Shown here: in pieces, positions 54,060 through 62,169 of the stretch
Layout of the letters: every line of letters starts with the position of its first letter
Numbering within the stretch: position 1 is the stretch's first letter
From: Algoriphagus sp. TR-M9
GTDB taxonomy: Bacteria; Bacteroidota; Bacteroidia; Cytophagales; Cyclobacteriaceae
Direction: 5' to 3'
NCBI RefSeq assembly: GCF_027594545.1
Contig: NZ_CP115160.1
Coordinates: 1,931,001 to 1,995,000, forward strand
DNA length: 64,000 bases
Notes under the pieces: model-generated
Told to the model about the DNA's origin: nothing
The model's input: only the letters and a program-made list of their open reading frames with translations
The model's database searches: none
Translations under genes and position numbers: made by a program

Positions 54060-54089
54060 GGATAAAACTCCATCACTAATGTTTTATCC
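54060..54089. promoter_or_regulatory. Inverted repeat upstream of the cassette, element 2
   Basis: GGATAAAAC (54060-54068) and GTTTTATCC (54081-54089) are perfect 9-bp arms with a 12-base spacer, about 80 bases before the first cassette ATG. It could be an operator or a leader hairpin. Confidence 0.5.
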
Positions 54090-54166
54090 CTCTAGTTCAT
54101 CGGGTAGCTAGTGCAGTACTTTGACTTTTTCGACAAGGGTATTTGGGAGCTAAAACCAATAAAATC

Positions 54167-55918
54167 ATGTCAAAAAATCAAAATTTGGGTGGTTTTGATA
54201 TGGTTTTGGGCTTATCCCAAAACACGATCAATTACCAGTTCATGAAACTCCACCAGCGCAACTTCATCAAAAGGAAGTGGTCTGTAATGGTAGGAAATGT
54301 ATTAAACCCTCCTGAAGGCGAAAAACCCTTTCATGAGGAAGCAACGGATGCACAGTTTAAGGGCAAACTCGACAGATGGGTAGTCCTGCAAAAGCAAATT
54401 GCAGAAGCCAGGCAAGCAGGAAAATGGGCGGACATAGGAAAACTAGTGGATACGCTAAATGCAGAAAAACTGAATTTTGACTATGCCTGGGATGCTGTTT
54501 TGGAAGCACCAACTGTTGAAATTATCAGTAAGGACACGCACAACCTGTATTTCAACTTGTCCTTTAGCAGTGGGAATCTCTATTACAGGGCAGAGCAGAC
54601 CTCAGAGGTTAAAATCTTTTCGCTCAAAGACACACTTTATTCATTCACTACTCCAGTTGGTAGACTTAAGATCAATAAGAATCAAATGATTATGGAGGCT
54701 GATAATGAAATGAGCAACCTGATCAGAAACAGTGGGATCAGCGAGGCAGATTTTAGGATCGAAAGTCTGTTCCTGAACTTCGAAAATGCGAATATTTCCA
54801 CCTTTGACAAGGACAGAAGCAGGTTTCCTGAAAACTCCACACTTCCCCTACAGATCGCCATTGAAAGCTACTTCAACCTCATGCTAGCAGGAAGTGAAAA
54901 CCCCTACGTGCTGGGCTATGGGGTGACCAGACCGGAAATCAAAAGTACAAAGGCCATGTTTCAGCCTACCTCCTTGGAGTACTCCACTTCATTCAGCAGC
55001 AAAACTGATCCTAAAACTCCGCTTCCAGGCCAATTCAGTGCATTTAACTTTATGATGATGCTGGATGGGGATTCTCCTGAGAAAAGCCAAAGCACCGGAG
55101 TTCTCCCGTCCAGTCTAATAGAACTGGGGAAGGATACCACTGCTACCACAGATGGGGTTTTTGCGATAGGGTCGGTGCAATTTGAAGATTACCTCAAAAG
55201 CCTGGATGATTACCTGGTGGGAGTATTTGAAAGTAAGCCGGATGTAACTGTGGAAAATGGATCCTTTCAAAATGTGGACGGAAAATGGACTATGAAAGCC
55301 AGTCATGATGGCAAGCGGAAAGATGACAAGATCAAAACCGTTTATACTTTGATCAGAAAACCTATTTCAAATTCTGAACTGGGAATTACTGTGGAGTATG
55401 AATTTCATGTTCACATAGAAGTCCACATCATTGCTAAGATTATAGGAGAATTTGAGGTCAAGCGAATTGACCTATCCACCGCTGGTCAATACACCTATAA
55501 TGACATAAAGGAAAAGGGTAAAGTAGGCAGTTTTAAGTTCCTGATCAAGAATGGGAAAGAGGGAAGATTTGATCTGGAACATTCCTTGGATGCCCCCAAA
55601 ATAGCTTTTGACTCCAATCCCCAAATCATAGGAGGGGACTTTTTTACAGTGTTGTTACAGATACTTTCTTTCATTTTTTTATGGCCGATCAAGATTGTGG
55701 AAGGCATCATCAATCAAATCGCTGTAGATCTAGGCTCTAGCTCCACTTCCCAGGAAAACAAAAGAATAGAAGAGTTGCGAAGCCTCGATGTGCTCAATCA
55801 GACCAATAAGGTGATTCTGCCTTTGGGTAAAACTTATACTTATAAAAATCTACGCTTCCTGCAGGATAAGGCAATGGTGGCTTATGATATCTCTTACGCA
55901 ATAGTAGTTGAAAAATAA
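54167..55918 (+). CDS. TULIP/P47-like protein of unknown function (cassette gene A)
   Basis: 583 residues from the ATG at 54167; the frame extends to 54143 with TTG. The start GGFDMVLGLSQNTINYQF recalls the opening of clostridial P47/OrfX TULIP proteins (G-[FW]-D-x-V-x-x-[IL]-S). The body is beta-rich with long polar stretches and LAGSENPYVLGYGVTRPE in the middle. One hydrophobic segment lies at about 491-520 (FFTVLLQILSFIFLWPIKIVEGIIN). There is no signal peptide. TULIP folds bind lipids, but this resemblance is by eye over a short motif. It starts the operon of three unknown genes. Confidence 0.7.
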   Translation: MSKNQNLGGFDMVLGLSQNTINYQFMKLHQRNFIKRKWSVMVGNVLNPPEGEKPFHEEATDAQFKGKLDRWVVLQKQIAEARQAGKWADIGKLVDTLNAEKLNFDYAWDAVLEAPTVEIISKDTHNLYFNLSFSSGNLYYRAEQTSEVKIFSLKDTLYSFTTPVGRLKINKNQMIMEADNEMSNLIRNSGISEADFRIESLFLNFENANISTFDKDRSRFPENSTLPLQIAIESYFNLMLAGSENPYVLGYGVTRPEIKSTKAMFQPTSLEYSTSFSSKTDPKTPLPGQFSAFNFMMMLDGDSPEKSQSTGVLPSSLIELGKDTTATTDGVFAIGSVQFEDYLKSLDDYLVGVFESKPDVTVENGSFQNVDGKWTMKASHDGKRKDDKIKTVYTLIRKPISNSELGITVEYEFHVHIEVHIIAKIIGEFEVKRIDLSTAGQYTYNDIKEKGKVGSFKFLIKNGKEGRFDLEHSLDAPKIAFDSNPQIIGGDFFTVLLQILSFIFLWPIKIVEGIINQIAVDLGSSSTSQENKRIEELRSLDVLNQTNKVILPLGKTYTYKNLRFLQDKAMVAYDISYAIVVEK

Positions 55919-55929
55919 ACCTCAAAATC

Positions 55930-58626
55930 ATGCAATCAGAAGAAAATAAAATCAGCAGGGATGATAATGTTCAAGTCAATTCATACAGTGAATTGATGAG
56001 TAATTACTTCCCGGAATCCAGTATTAAAGGCAGTAAGGAAATCCGCACTTTGATGATAGGTCCCGATCAACCTTTGGTTTTCTACCAGGACAAGGAGGAC
56101 AAACTTCACGCCCTCCTACGAAAGGAAGGATCTGAATCTGGATGGGTGAACATATCTCTATCTAAGGGTGCTGTCAAATCCTATGAGTTTGAATACAATA
56201 GAACTGAGGAAAGCTTCCAAATCGCCAAAGTAGAGGACAATCAGGTTTGGGTTTCCCAGAGCTTGCCTATTGGCAGTACAGACTTTGATAAGTTGAGTGA
56301 ACTCCTGTCCTGGACGGGTGTGACCCCAGGGTCCTATAAAGAGCAGGTGGATAAAGTTTCCATAGGTACCAAACACTTACTATTTGCCACTTCGGAGGCA
56401 GGAAAGGATGCACTTTATTATCTCGCCGACCTAGAGGAGTTAAACCCAAAGGCCTACACCTTGCCAGAACACGCCAAGGTCATTTATCATTTTGAACTGG
56501 GAAATTTTCTGTACTCCAACGGTGTGTTTTTCCTGTATCAAATCGGAAAGGAAAAGGGTATGCTTTACCAGTCTTTTCCTGACCCCAAATACAACAAGGT
56601 AGATCAGTATAGATTTGAACCTGGTGAATCCATCAATAGCTTCGCATTATTGGAATCAGAGGATGGAAATGACATCGTGTATGCAGCCGGTAATCAGGTT
56701 CACGAAATCAAGGCCGCTGAGGATGGAAGTACCTTTGCCATCCAAACCTTACCGGGTACTTTGGATAAAATCACTAAGATCCGGGCAGCCTCGTATCAAA
56801 ATGAACATTCGGTGTGGGCATTGGACAGTCGGGGTTTGCATTACCAAACCAACAGGTTTTTTGACCAAAATTCCCAATCCTTTGAAGTAGGTAAATGGAC
56901 TGCTCCCTTGCTGATGGTGGATGGGGCAGAGCAGTTTAGCTGCGCAAAAGGAAAAGGAGCCCGAAATCAACTGTTTGCTGTCAATACCAGTCATGGAAGC
57001 GAACTGACCCGCCTTTGGCAAGATGAGGTCACCACCATGTGGAATTCCCATCAGGTCACCTTATCGGATATGGATAGCCTAAAGGAGGTAGAGTCATACT
57101 CCGCGCAGATTCGCTTCAATGCCGATACCAGCCTGAAAAGCTTTGCAGGGCAAAAAGTCATGCTCAGTGCAGATAGTAACCTTTTTGTGTACATCAATAG
57201 CCAGAGCTATCACCTGGGACCAGATCATCAGGTGGCCATACCGCTGGGATTGGTTCCGGAATTTACCATAATTTGCCCGGTTAAAGGCCTGGGTTCTTCC
57301 GTGGTCAGGATCAATGCTGATTTTCTTCAAGAAGAAAAGCTAGTCAGTCTCAGCGGCAAAGTTCTGGAGCGGATGAACGAGAGAGTAAATGCCTCCAAGG
57401 GCCTAGACAAAGTCAAAAAAGCCAATGGACAATCTCTTGTGCCTGCCGGTGTAGACCCATCAGCTGTCAAAGGAGCCCAGGAGGGCATTAGCCAAATGCT
57501 GAGTGTGGCCAAAGATATGGGCGCCAAAAAGCCCGTTTCTCTCGCCAATACTGCTTTTACGGTAGGAGCGACAGCATCTGCTACTACCTTGACCAGTGGA
57601 GTCAGTCTACATTCCTTGGCAGATGCGGGGCATACTTTAGGTGACTTTTTACATTCCATCTGGGACAAAGCCAAGGAAGCCTTTGAGTTTGTGATGGAGA
57701 AGGTAGCAAATGGGGTGAAATTTATCATCAAAATAGGGGAGCAGGTTTTCAATTGGATCGTGAAAACCATCCATGAGATAGGCAGCTTTATAGAGAAAGT
57801 CTTTGAAGCGATCAAGGTGTTTTTCAAGGATTTGTTTGAATTCCTGGCATTTCTGTTTGACTGGGATTCGATTTTGGCTACCAAAAAAGCCTACAAGGGT
57901 TTCGTCAACAATTCGCTGGAAGGTTTGAAAAGTGAAATAGGTACTATCAGAAAATTCATAGATGAAACTTTGGAGCGGGAAATCGAAAAATTCTCCCCCG
58001 AACTGGTCAATATACCCGACCAAATGAACAAGGTAGATGTGACGGATTCTCCGAAGGAGTCCCAGGCAGATCCCCGCGCCAATTGGCTCAATTCCAAGAA
58101 AGATTACCTGGACAAGGGCAAAGAAGGGGAAGTTAAAAAGAAAATGCCCACAGAGTTTTCGAATGTCTTTGAAAGCCTGATAAATGATCTAAAGCCTATC
58201 CTAGAGAAAACCGGAGTGGGACTTTTAAGTCAGATCGAACTGGTGGGGAAGGAATTTACCAAGGTGATTCACGGAAAAACTACCTTCGGGGACTTTCTCA
58301 AGTTTGCACTTCAAAAACTAGCAGGAACTGGGCTTTTCCTCCTCAAGCAGCTGATCGATGTGATCATGAGAGCACTGGAAGCCCTGGTAGAAGTTGCCTA
58401 TGTAGGACTGAATAAGGAATGGCAAATCCCTATTCTTTCACAATTGTACAAGCAGATTTCAGGTGGAGATGCATTGACCTTCCTAGACGTCATGTGTCTG
58501 TTTGTAGCCATTCCAAGTACCATTCTTTACAAAATCGCAGAAGGAAAAGCTCCTTTTGAATCTTCGGAAACAAGAGATGCCTTTGTCAAATCTGGTGAAC
58601 GAGTTTTTCAATTAAATCTTAACTAA
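55930..58626 (+). CDS. Large protein with beta-rich front and amphipathic-helical rear (cassette gene B)
   Basis: 898 residues. About 40-390 looks like an irregular beta-propeller: repeated short strands with aromatic/acid turns (DALYYLADLEEL, DIVYAAGNQVHEIKA, HSVWALDSRGLHYQ). A small beta domain follows (about 397-455). Residues about 571-645 are almost unbroken amphipathic helix (DKAKEAFEFVMEKVANGVKF, then IIKIGEQVFNWIVKTIHEIG) ending FEFLAFLFDWDSIL. Near 850-877 lies another hydrophobic stretch (LDVMCLFVAIPSTILYKIAEGKAPF). The rear half recalls large unassigned proteins I have seen from fungi and actinobacteria; that memory is unchecked. There is no signal peptide. It begins 11 bases after gene A. 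Confidence 0.75.
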   Translation: MQSEENKISRDDNVQVNSYSELMSNYFPESSIKGSKEIRTLMIGPDQPLVFYQDKEDKLHALLRKEGSESGWVNISLSKGAVKSYEFEYNRTEESFQIAKVEDNQVWVSQSLPIGSTDFDKLSELLSWTGVTPGSYKEQVDKVSIGTKHLLFATSEAGKDALYYLADLEELNPKAYTLPEHAKVIYHFELGNFLYSNGVFFLYQIGKEKGMLYQSFPDPKYNKVDQYRFEPGESINSFALLESEDGNDIVYAAGNQVHEIKAAEDGSTFAIQTLPGTLDKITKIRAASYQNEHSVWALDSRGLHYQTNRFFDQNSQSFEVGKWTAPLLMVDGAEQFSCAKGKGARNQLFAVNTSHGSELTRLWQDEVTTMWNSHQVTLSDMDSLKEVESYSAQIRFNADTSLKSFAGQKVMLSADSNLFVYINSQSYHLGPDHQVAIPLGLVPEFTIICPVKGLGSSVVRINADFLQEEKLVSLSGKVLERMNERVNASKGLDKVKKANGQSLVPAGVDPSAVKGAQEGISQMLSVAKDMGAKKPVSLANTAFTVGATASATTLTSGVSLHSLADAGHTLGDFLHSIWDKAKEAFEFVMEKVANGVKFIIKIGEQVFNWIVKTIHEIGSFIEKVFEAIKVFFKDLFEFLAFLFDWDSILATKKAYKGFVNNSLEGLKSEIGTIRKFIDETLEREIEKFSPELVNIPDQMNKVDVTDSPKESQADPRANWLNSKKDYLDKGKEGEVKKKMPTEFSNVFESLINDLKPILEKTGVGLLSQIELVGKEFTKVIHGKTTFGDFLKFALQKLAGTGLFLLKQLIDVIMRALEALVEVAYVGLNKEWQIPILSQLYKQISGGDALTFLDVMCLFVAIPSTILYKIAEGKAPFESSETRDAFVKSGERVFQLNLN

Positions 58627-58633
58627 TAATATC

Positions 58634-59269
58634 ATGAGTGTAGAAGATGAAATAGATAGAATCCTGGACTTCACTAGTGTGGGATTGACCAGTTTAGAAG
58701 TATTGTTATTTCCAATAGAGGAAGTAGCTGAAGCTACAGAAGCAGATTTGGGCGTATTGAAAACAGCCTCCAAGGTATTGGCAGGGGTGGGCGTTCTTTC
58801 CATCTTAGGCTCAGTAGGCATGCTTTATCATAGGAATGCAAAAATTCCTCTGATCATCAAATGGCTGCTGGTTCCCCTGATTATTGTACACGTAGCGGTG
58901 ATCCTCAGTTTATTTGGGCTGTTGGGCTTCGGACAGGGAGGCTTGAAAAAAGGCCTGGAGTTTGGTTTGAAATATGTCAAACCCATTGCCTACAGCCTGA
59001 TGGGGGTAGCCATAATTCCTTTGATGGCGATTTTTCCGGAAAAGCTCTTCAATGTAAAATACATTGGTAAAGTGATTTACTACATACCGGCAGGCCTGGG
59101 AATTCCGCCAATCAATAAGCAACCCTACTATGCGATTGTGATATTGGTACGTGCAGGTGGACTGATCACATCCCTAGCGGGTGAGATAATAGAACTAGCT
59201 GCTGGGGGAGAAAAAGAAAATGTGAAAGAACTGCCTCCGGGACAGGATCCGGAAGTAGGACTGGCTTAG
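58634..59269 (+). CDS. Four-helix membrane protein (cassette gene C)
   Basis: 211 residues. Four hydrophobic helices lie at about 48-66, 71-100, 117-135 and 165-188, with an acidic N-terminus and a charged C-terminal tail. No signal peptide and no family were recognised. It begins seven bases after gene B and is followed by a strong terminator. Positioned last, it is the probable membrane anchor or channel of the set. Confidence 0.75.
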   Translation: MSVEDEIDRILDFTSVGLTSLEVLLFPIEEVAEATEADLGVLKTASKVLAGVGVLSILGSVGMLYHRNAKIPLIIKWLLVPLIIVHVAVILSLFGLLGFGQGGLKKGLEFGLKYVKPIAYSLMGVAIIPLMAIFPEKLFNVKYIGKVIYYIPAGLGIPPINKQPYYAIVILVRAGGLITSLAGEIIELAAGGEKENVKELPPGQDPEVGLA

Positions 59270-59276
59270 CACTTAA

Positions 59277-59320
59277 AAATAATGGCGGTATTTCTCACGG
59301 AATATCGCCATTATTTATTT
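59277..59320 (+). terminator. Terminator of the three-gene cassette
   Basis: AAATAATGGCGGTATT (59277-59292) pairs with AATATCGCCATTATTT (59301-59316), 16 bp with one G-U pair, over an eight-base loop, followed by ATTT. It ends the operon cleanly after gene C. Confidence 0.85.
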
Positions 59321-59433
59321 GGCAGAATTTGCGGATACATTGGGAAATGAAGTAAAAAGGGGAGCGGGGTTTTTACTTTGATTCTGGATCTAATCTTTAC
59401 CTTTACCGGCTCATTAGCAAAGCGAATTACCCC

Positions 59434-59688
59434 ATGTTTGACGGACCGGATTACCCTCAATCTATTAAAGAAGAACTATTTGAATCCTGGCTGGAAGAAG
59501 GCAGGGCACATGTGATAGGTTATCATTATTTGCTCATCGTCTGGAACGTATATGACGAAAAGTATAATTCAGTTTATGTGGAAACCCGGGATGAAATCAG
59601 CAGTTACGAGTTATATCCCAATGCCCGTGGACCAGAAGCTTTGATTGCTGCGTATGATTTGTATTCAGAAGGAAGGATCCAACTTTAG
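59434..59688 (+). CDS. Small acidic protein of unknown function
   Basis: 84 residues, acidic and aromatic-rich (HYLLIVWNVYDEKYNSVYVETRDEISSYELYP). It has no signal peptide or membrane helix. It lies 165 bases behind the cassette after its terminator, so it is probably an independent gene. No family was recognised. Confidence 0.6.
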   Translation: MFDGPDYPQSIKEELFESWLEEGRAHVIGYHYLLIVWNVYDEKYNSVYVETRDEISSYELYPNARGPEALIAAYDLYSEGRIQL

Positions 59689-59726
59689 GATTATGCTGGG
59701 ATTTGTTGGATTTCGATAGGTTTACA

Positions 59727-59761
59727 CTAAAAAACGCTCGCCGGATAGTCCAACGAGCGTT
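59727..59761 (-). terminator. Rho-independent terminator after glnS
   Basis: On the minus strand AACGCTCG (59761-59754) and CGAGCGTT (59740-59733) form an 8-bp stem with a 13-base loop. It is followed by TTTTTAGTG. It sits 26 bases past the glnS stop. Confidence 0.78.
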
Positions 59762-59786
59762 AATCTTAAGTTTCAAACTATTGATT

Positions 59787-61829
59787 TCAAAGCTTTGCAG
59801 CTTCTCCTGCTAGTTCTTCATTACCATCCGCTAAACCAGCCGCTATAAAGGCTTCCGCTTCAGTAGTTCTTTCCTGCCCTTTGCTCAGTAAGACCCCCAG
59901 GGCAATCATCACCCCGATTCTCGTACCTACCTTTTTGGCCGCCGTATTGAAAAGTGGCTCCAATTCTTCATAGGACACCTCTTCAGCTAGCTTGGCAATA
60001 GTCGCTCTTGCGGCAGCTAGTTTATCACCAGAGAGATTGGTGTACTTTTTGGCAATCTTTTGAATCTCATTGATGGCGCTTCGCTGTCCCTGCGCCTGTC
60101 CACCGCCTTGGTTGGGTTGTTTAGCGGCCTGATTCTTTTGGGCGGGAGCAGGCTGCTGCTTAGCCCATGAATCTCTTAATCCTACGGTTTTGTTGAATAC
60201 CAGGTGCTCAGCTTTGGAGTCCTTATCCAAAGTGAAGTAGCCTAAGCGTTGGAACTGAAACTTGTCCTCCATGGAGGCACCTTGCAGAAATGGCTCCAAA
60301 TAAGCTTCTTTGATCACTTTCAAGGATTCTGGGTTTATAAAATCCATAAAGCTTTTGTCCTCATGACTGTCCGGAGCTTCATCTAGAAACAAACGATCGT
60401 ACTCTCGAACTTCCGCCTTGATGGCGTGCTGAATGGAAACCCAGTGCAATGTTCCCTTTACCTTTCTGGTGCTTGCTTCTGTCCCTGATCCAGATCTTGA
60501 ATCCAAGTCAGCTGTACAATGAATCTCGGTGATATTTCCTGCAGCATCCTTTACCACTGATTCACCTTTGATGATATAGGCACTTTTCAGTCTTACCTCA
60601 TTTCCCAGTGTCAAACGGAAAAATTTGTTTCCGGCCTCTTCTTTGAAGTCTTCTCTTTCTATGTATAGTTCACCACTGAATGGCAACTCATGTGTTCCCG
60701 AATTCGGATCCTCAGGGTTATTTTCAGCAGTTAAGAGCTCAGTTTTCCCTGCCGGATAATTGGTGATGACCAGCTTCACCGGATCCAGCACAGCCATTAC
60801 CCGAGTAGCAGTTTTGTTCAGGTCCTCCCTGATGCAGTATTCCAGCAGAGAGACATCCGTGACAGAATCCCGCTTGGAGATCCCAGAAACCTCTGAGAAT
60901 TTACGGATGGATTCTGGCGTGTAGCCCCTTCTTCTCAGTCCGGAGATGGTCGGCATGCGTGGATCATCCCAGCCCGAGACCGTTTTACTTTGTACTAATT
61001 CGAGCAGTTTTCTTTTGCTCATCACGGTATAGCTTAGGTTTCTACGAGCAAATTCCCTTTGCTTTGGTCGCAGCAAAGAAGGATCATAAATCTGATCTAA
61101 AAACCAGTCGTAAAGCTCCCGGTGCATCTTGAATTCCAAGGTACATAGGGAGTGCGAAACCTGCTCTATATAGTCTGATTCTCCATGGGCCCAGTCGTAC
61201 ATAGGGTAAATGCACCACGCTGTACCGGTACGGTGATGTGCTTTTCTTACAATCCTGTAGATCAGCGGATCACGCATTAGCATATTAGGAGAGGCCATGT
61301 CTATTTTCGCCCGAAGCACATAGGAACCCTGCTCAAATTCCCCTTCCTTCATGCGCTCAAAAAGATCCAGATTTTCTTCCACCGATCTATCCCTATAAGG
61401 GCTAGGAACTCCTGGGGTAGTAGGGGTGCCTTTTTGCTCAGCCATAGCTTCGGCAGACTGCTCATCTACATAGGCTTTTCCCTCTTTGATCAGCTGGATA
61501 GCCCAGTCATACATCTGCTGAAAGTAGTCTGAGGAATAGCATTCTTTGGCCCATTTAAAACCTAGCCATTGGATATCATATTTGATAGCGTCCACATATT
61601 CCTGCTCTTCCTTGCTGGGGTTGGTATCATCAAAACGAAGATTTACCGGGGCATTGTGCTGCTCGCCCAGGCCGAAATTCAGGCATATCGAAGCTGCATG
61701 TCCTATATGCAGATAGCCGTTGGGCTCAGGTGGAAATCTGAATCGAAGTTTGTTCGGGTCAAAACCTGCAGCCAGGTCATCAGCAATGATTTGTTCTATA
61801 AAATTCAGTGAGGCGTGTTCTTCAGTCAT
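59787..61829 (-). CDS. glnS: Glutamine-tRNA ligase with extra C-terminal domain
   Basis: 680 residues, about 120 longer than the E. coli enzyme. The class I core has PPEPNGYLHIGHAAS (HIGH motif) near residue 33, DDTNPSKEEQEYVDAI, and VMSKRKL (KMSKS motif); the beta-barrel anticodon domain ends near 556. An Ala/Pro/Gln-rich linker (557-583) is followed by a helical domain of about 95 residues (INEIQKIAKKYTNLSGDKL to the end). That domain does not clearly match the YqeY domain seen in some GlnRS proteins. The catalytic core is complete. Confidence 0.96.
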   Translation of the reverse strand: MTEEHASLNFIEQIIADDLAAGFDPNKLRFRFPPEPNGYLHIGHAASICLNFGLGEQHNAPVNLRFDDTNPSKEEQEYVDAIKYDIQWLGFKWAKECYSSDYFQQMYDWAIQLIKEGKAYVDEQSAEAMAEQKGTPTTPGVPSPYRDRSVEENLDLFERMKEGEFEQGSYVLRAKIDMASPNMLMRDPLIYRIVRKAHHRTGTAWCIYPMYDWAHGESDYIEQVSHSLCTLEFKMHRELYDWFLDQIYDPSLLRPKQREFARRNLSYTVMSKRKLLELVQSKTVSGWDDPRMPTISGLRRRGYTPESIRKFSEVSGISKRDSVTDVSLLEYCIREDLNKTATRVMAVLDPVKLVITNYPAGKTELLTAENNPEDPNSGTHELPFSGELYIEREDFKEEAGNKFFRLTLGNEVRLKSAYIIKGESVVKDAAGNITEIHCTADLDSRSGSGTEASTRKVKGTLHWVSIQHAIKAEVREYDRLFLDEAPDSHEDKSFMDFINPESLKVIKEAYLEPFLQGASMEDKFQFQRLGYFTLDKDSKAEHLVFNKTVGLRDSWAKQQPAPAQKNQAAKQPNQGGGQAQGQRSAINEIQKIAKKYTNLSGDKLAAARATIAKLAEEVSYEELEPLFNTAAKKVGTRIGVMIALGVLLSKGQERTTEAEAFIAAGLADGNEELAGEAAKL

Positions 61830-62169
61830 AGGTCAAAATTGAAAATCAAAATTAAGGCAATTGCCTTGAAAAGCAATCAGCCTAGGCTTATTGAAAGGTT
61901 TCAAAATTGAATGATTTAAAAATGCTTTTTCCACTAGCGTAAAGCTGAAGATCTGCTTTTCCTTTTTCTAGGCACCTGATTACAACATTGCGGAGAAGGA
62001 GGAGCTTTGAACTGCTGCTGTAACTTCCATTTTATGTCCTTGGCGAGCACAGCTAGGCAAAGTCAAACTATTAATTCTGAATCGCCAATTCCGCTAAATC
62101 TTTTGAAGTAGTATCTTAATAAATCCGCAGGAGGCACAGGCTTTGCCTTTTCCCCTGTAAAAAGAATAT
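61830..62169. other. Non-coding interval between glnS and the GH3 gene
   Basis: The interval is divergent, so both promoters should lie here. The only structure is the 14-base palindrome AAGGCAATTGCCTT at 61854-61867, 25 bases before the glnS ATG. I see no tRNA, T-box or gene. Confidence 0.5.

Larger units (their letters stand above)
53805..54166. other. Regulatory-looking interval upstream of the three-gene cassette
   Basis: This 362-base stretch is divergent between the DUF4230 gene and the cassette. It contains two perfect inverted repeats (53933-53954 and 54060-54089) and no gene. No proper TAnnTTTG element was found; a TTTG at 54120-54123 and TATTTG at 54140-54145 are too close together. 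Confidence 0.6.
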
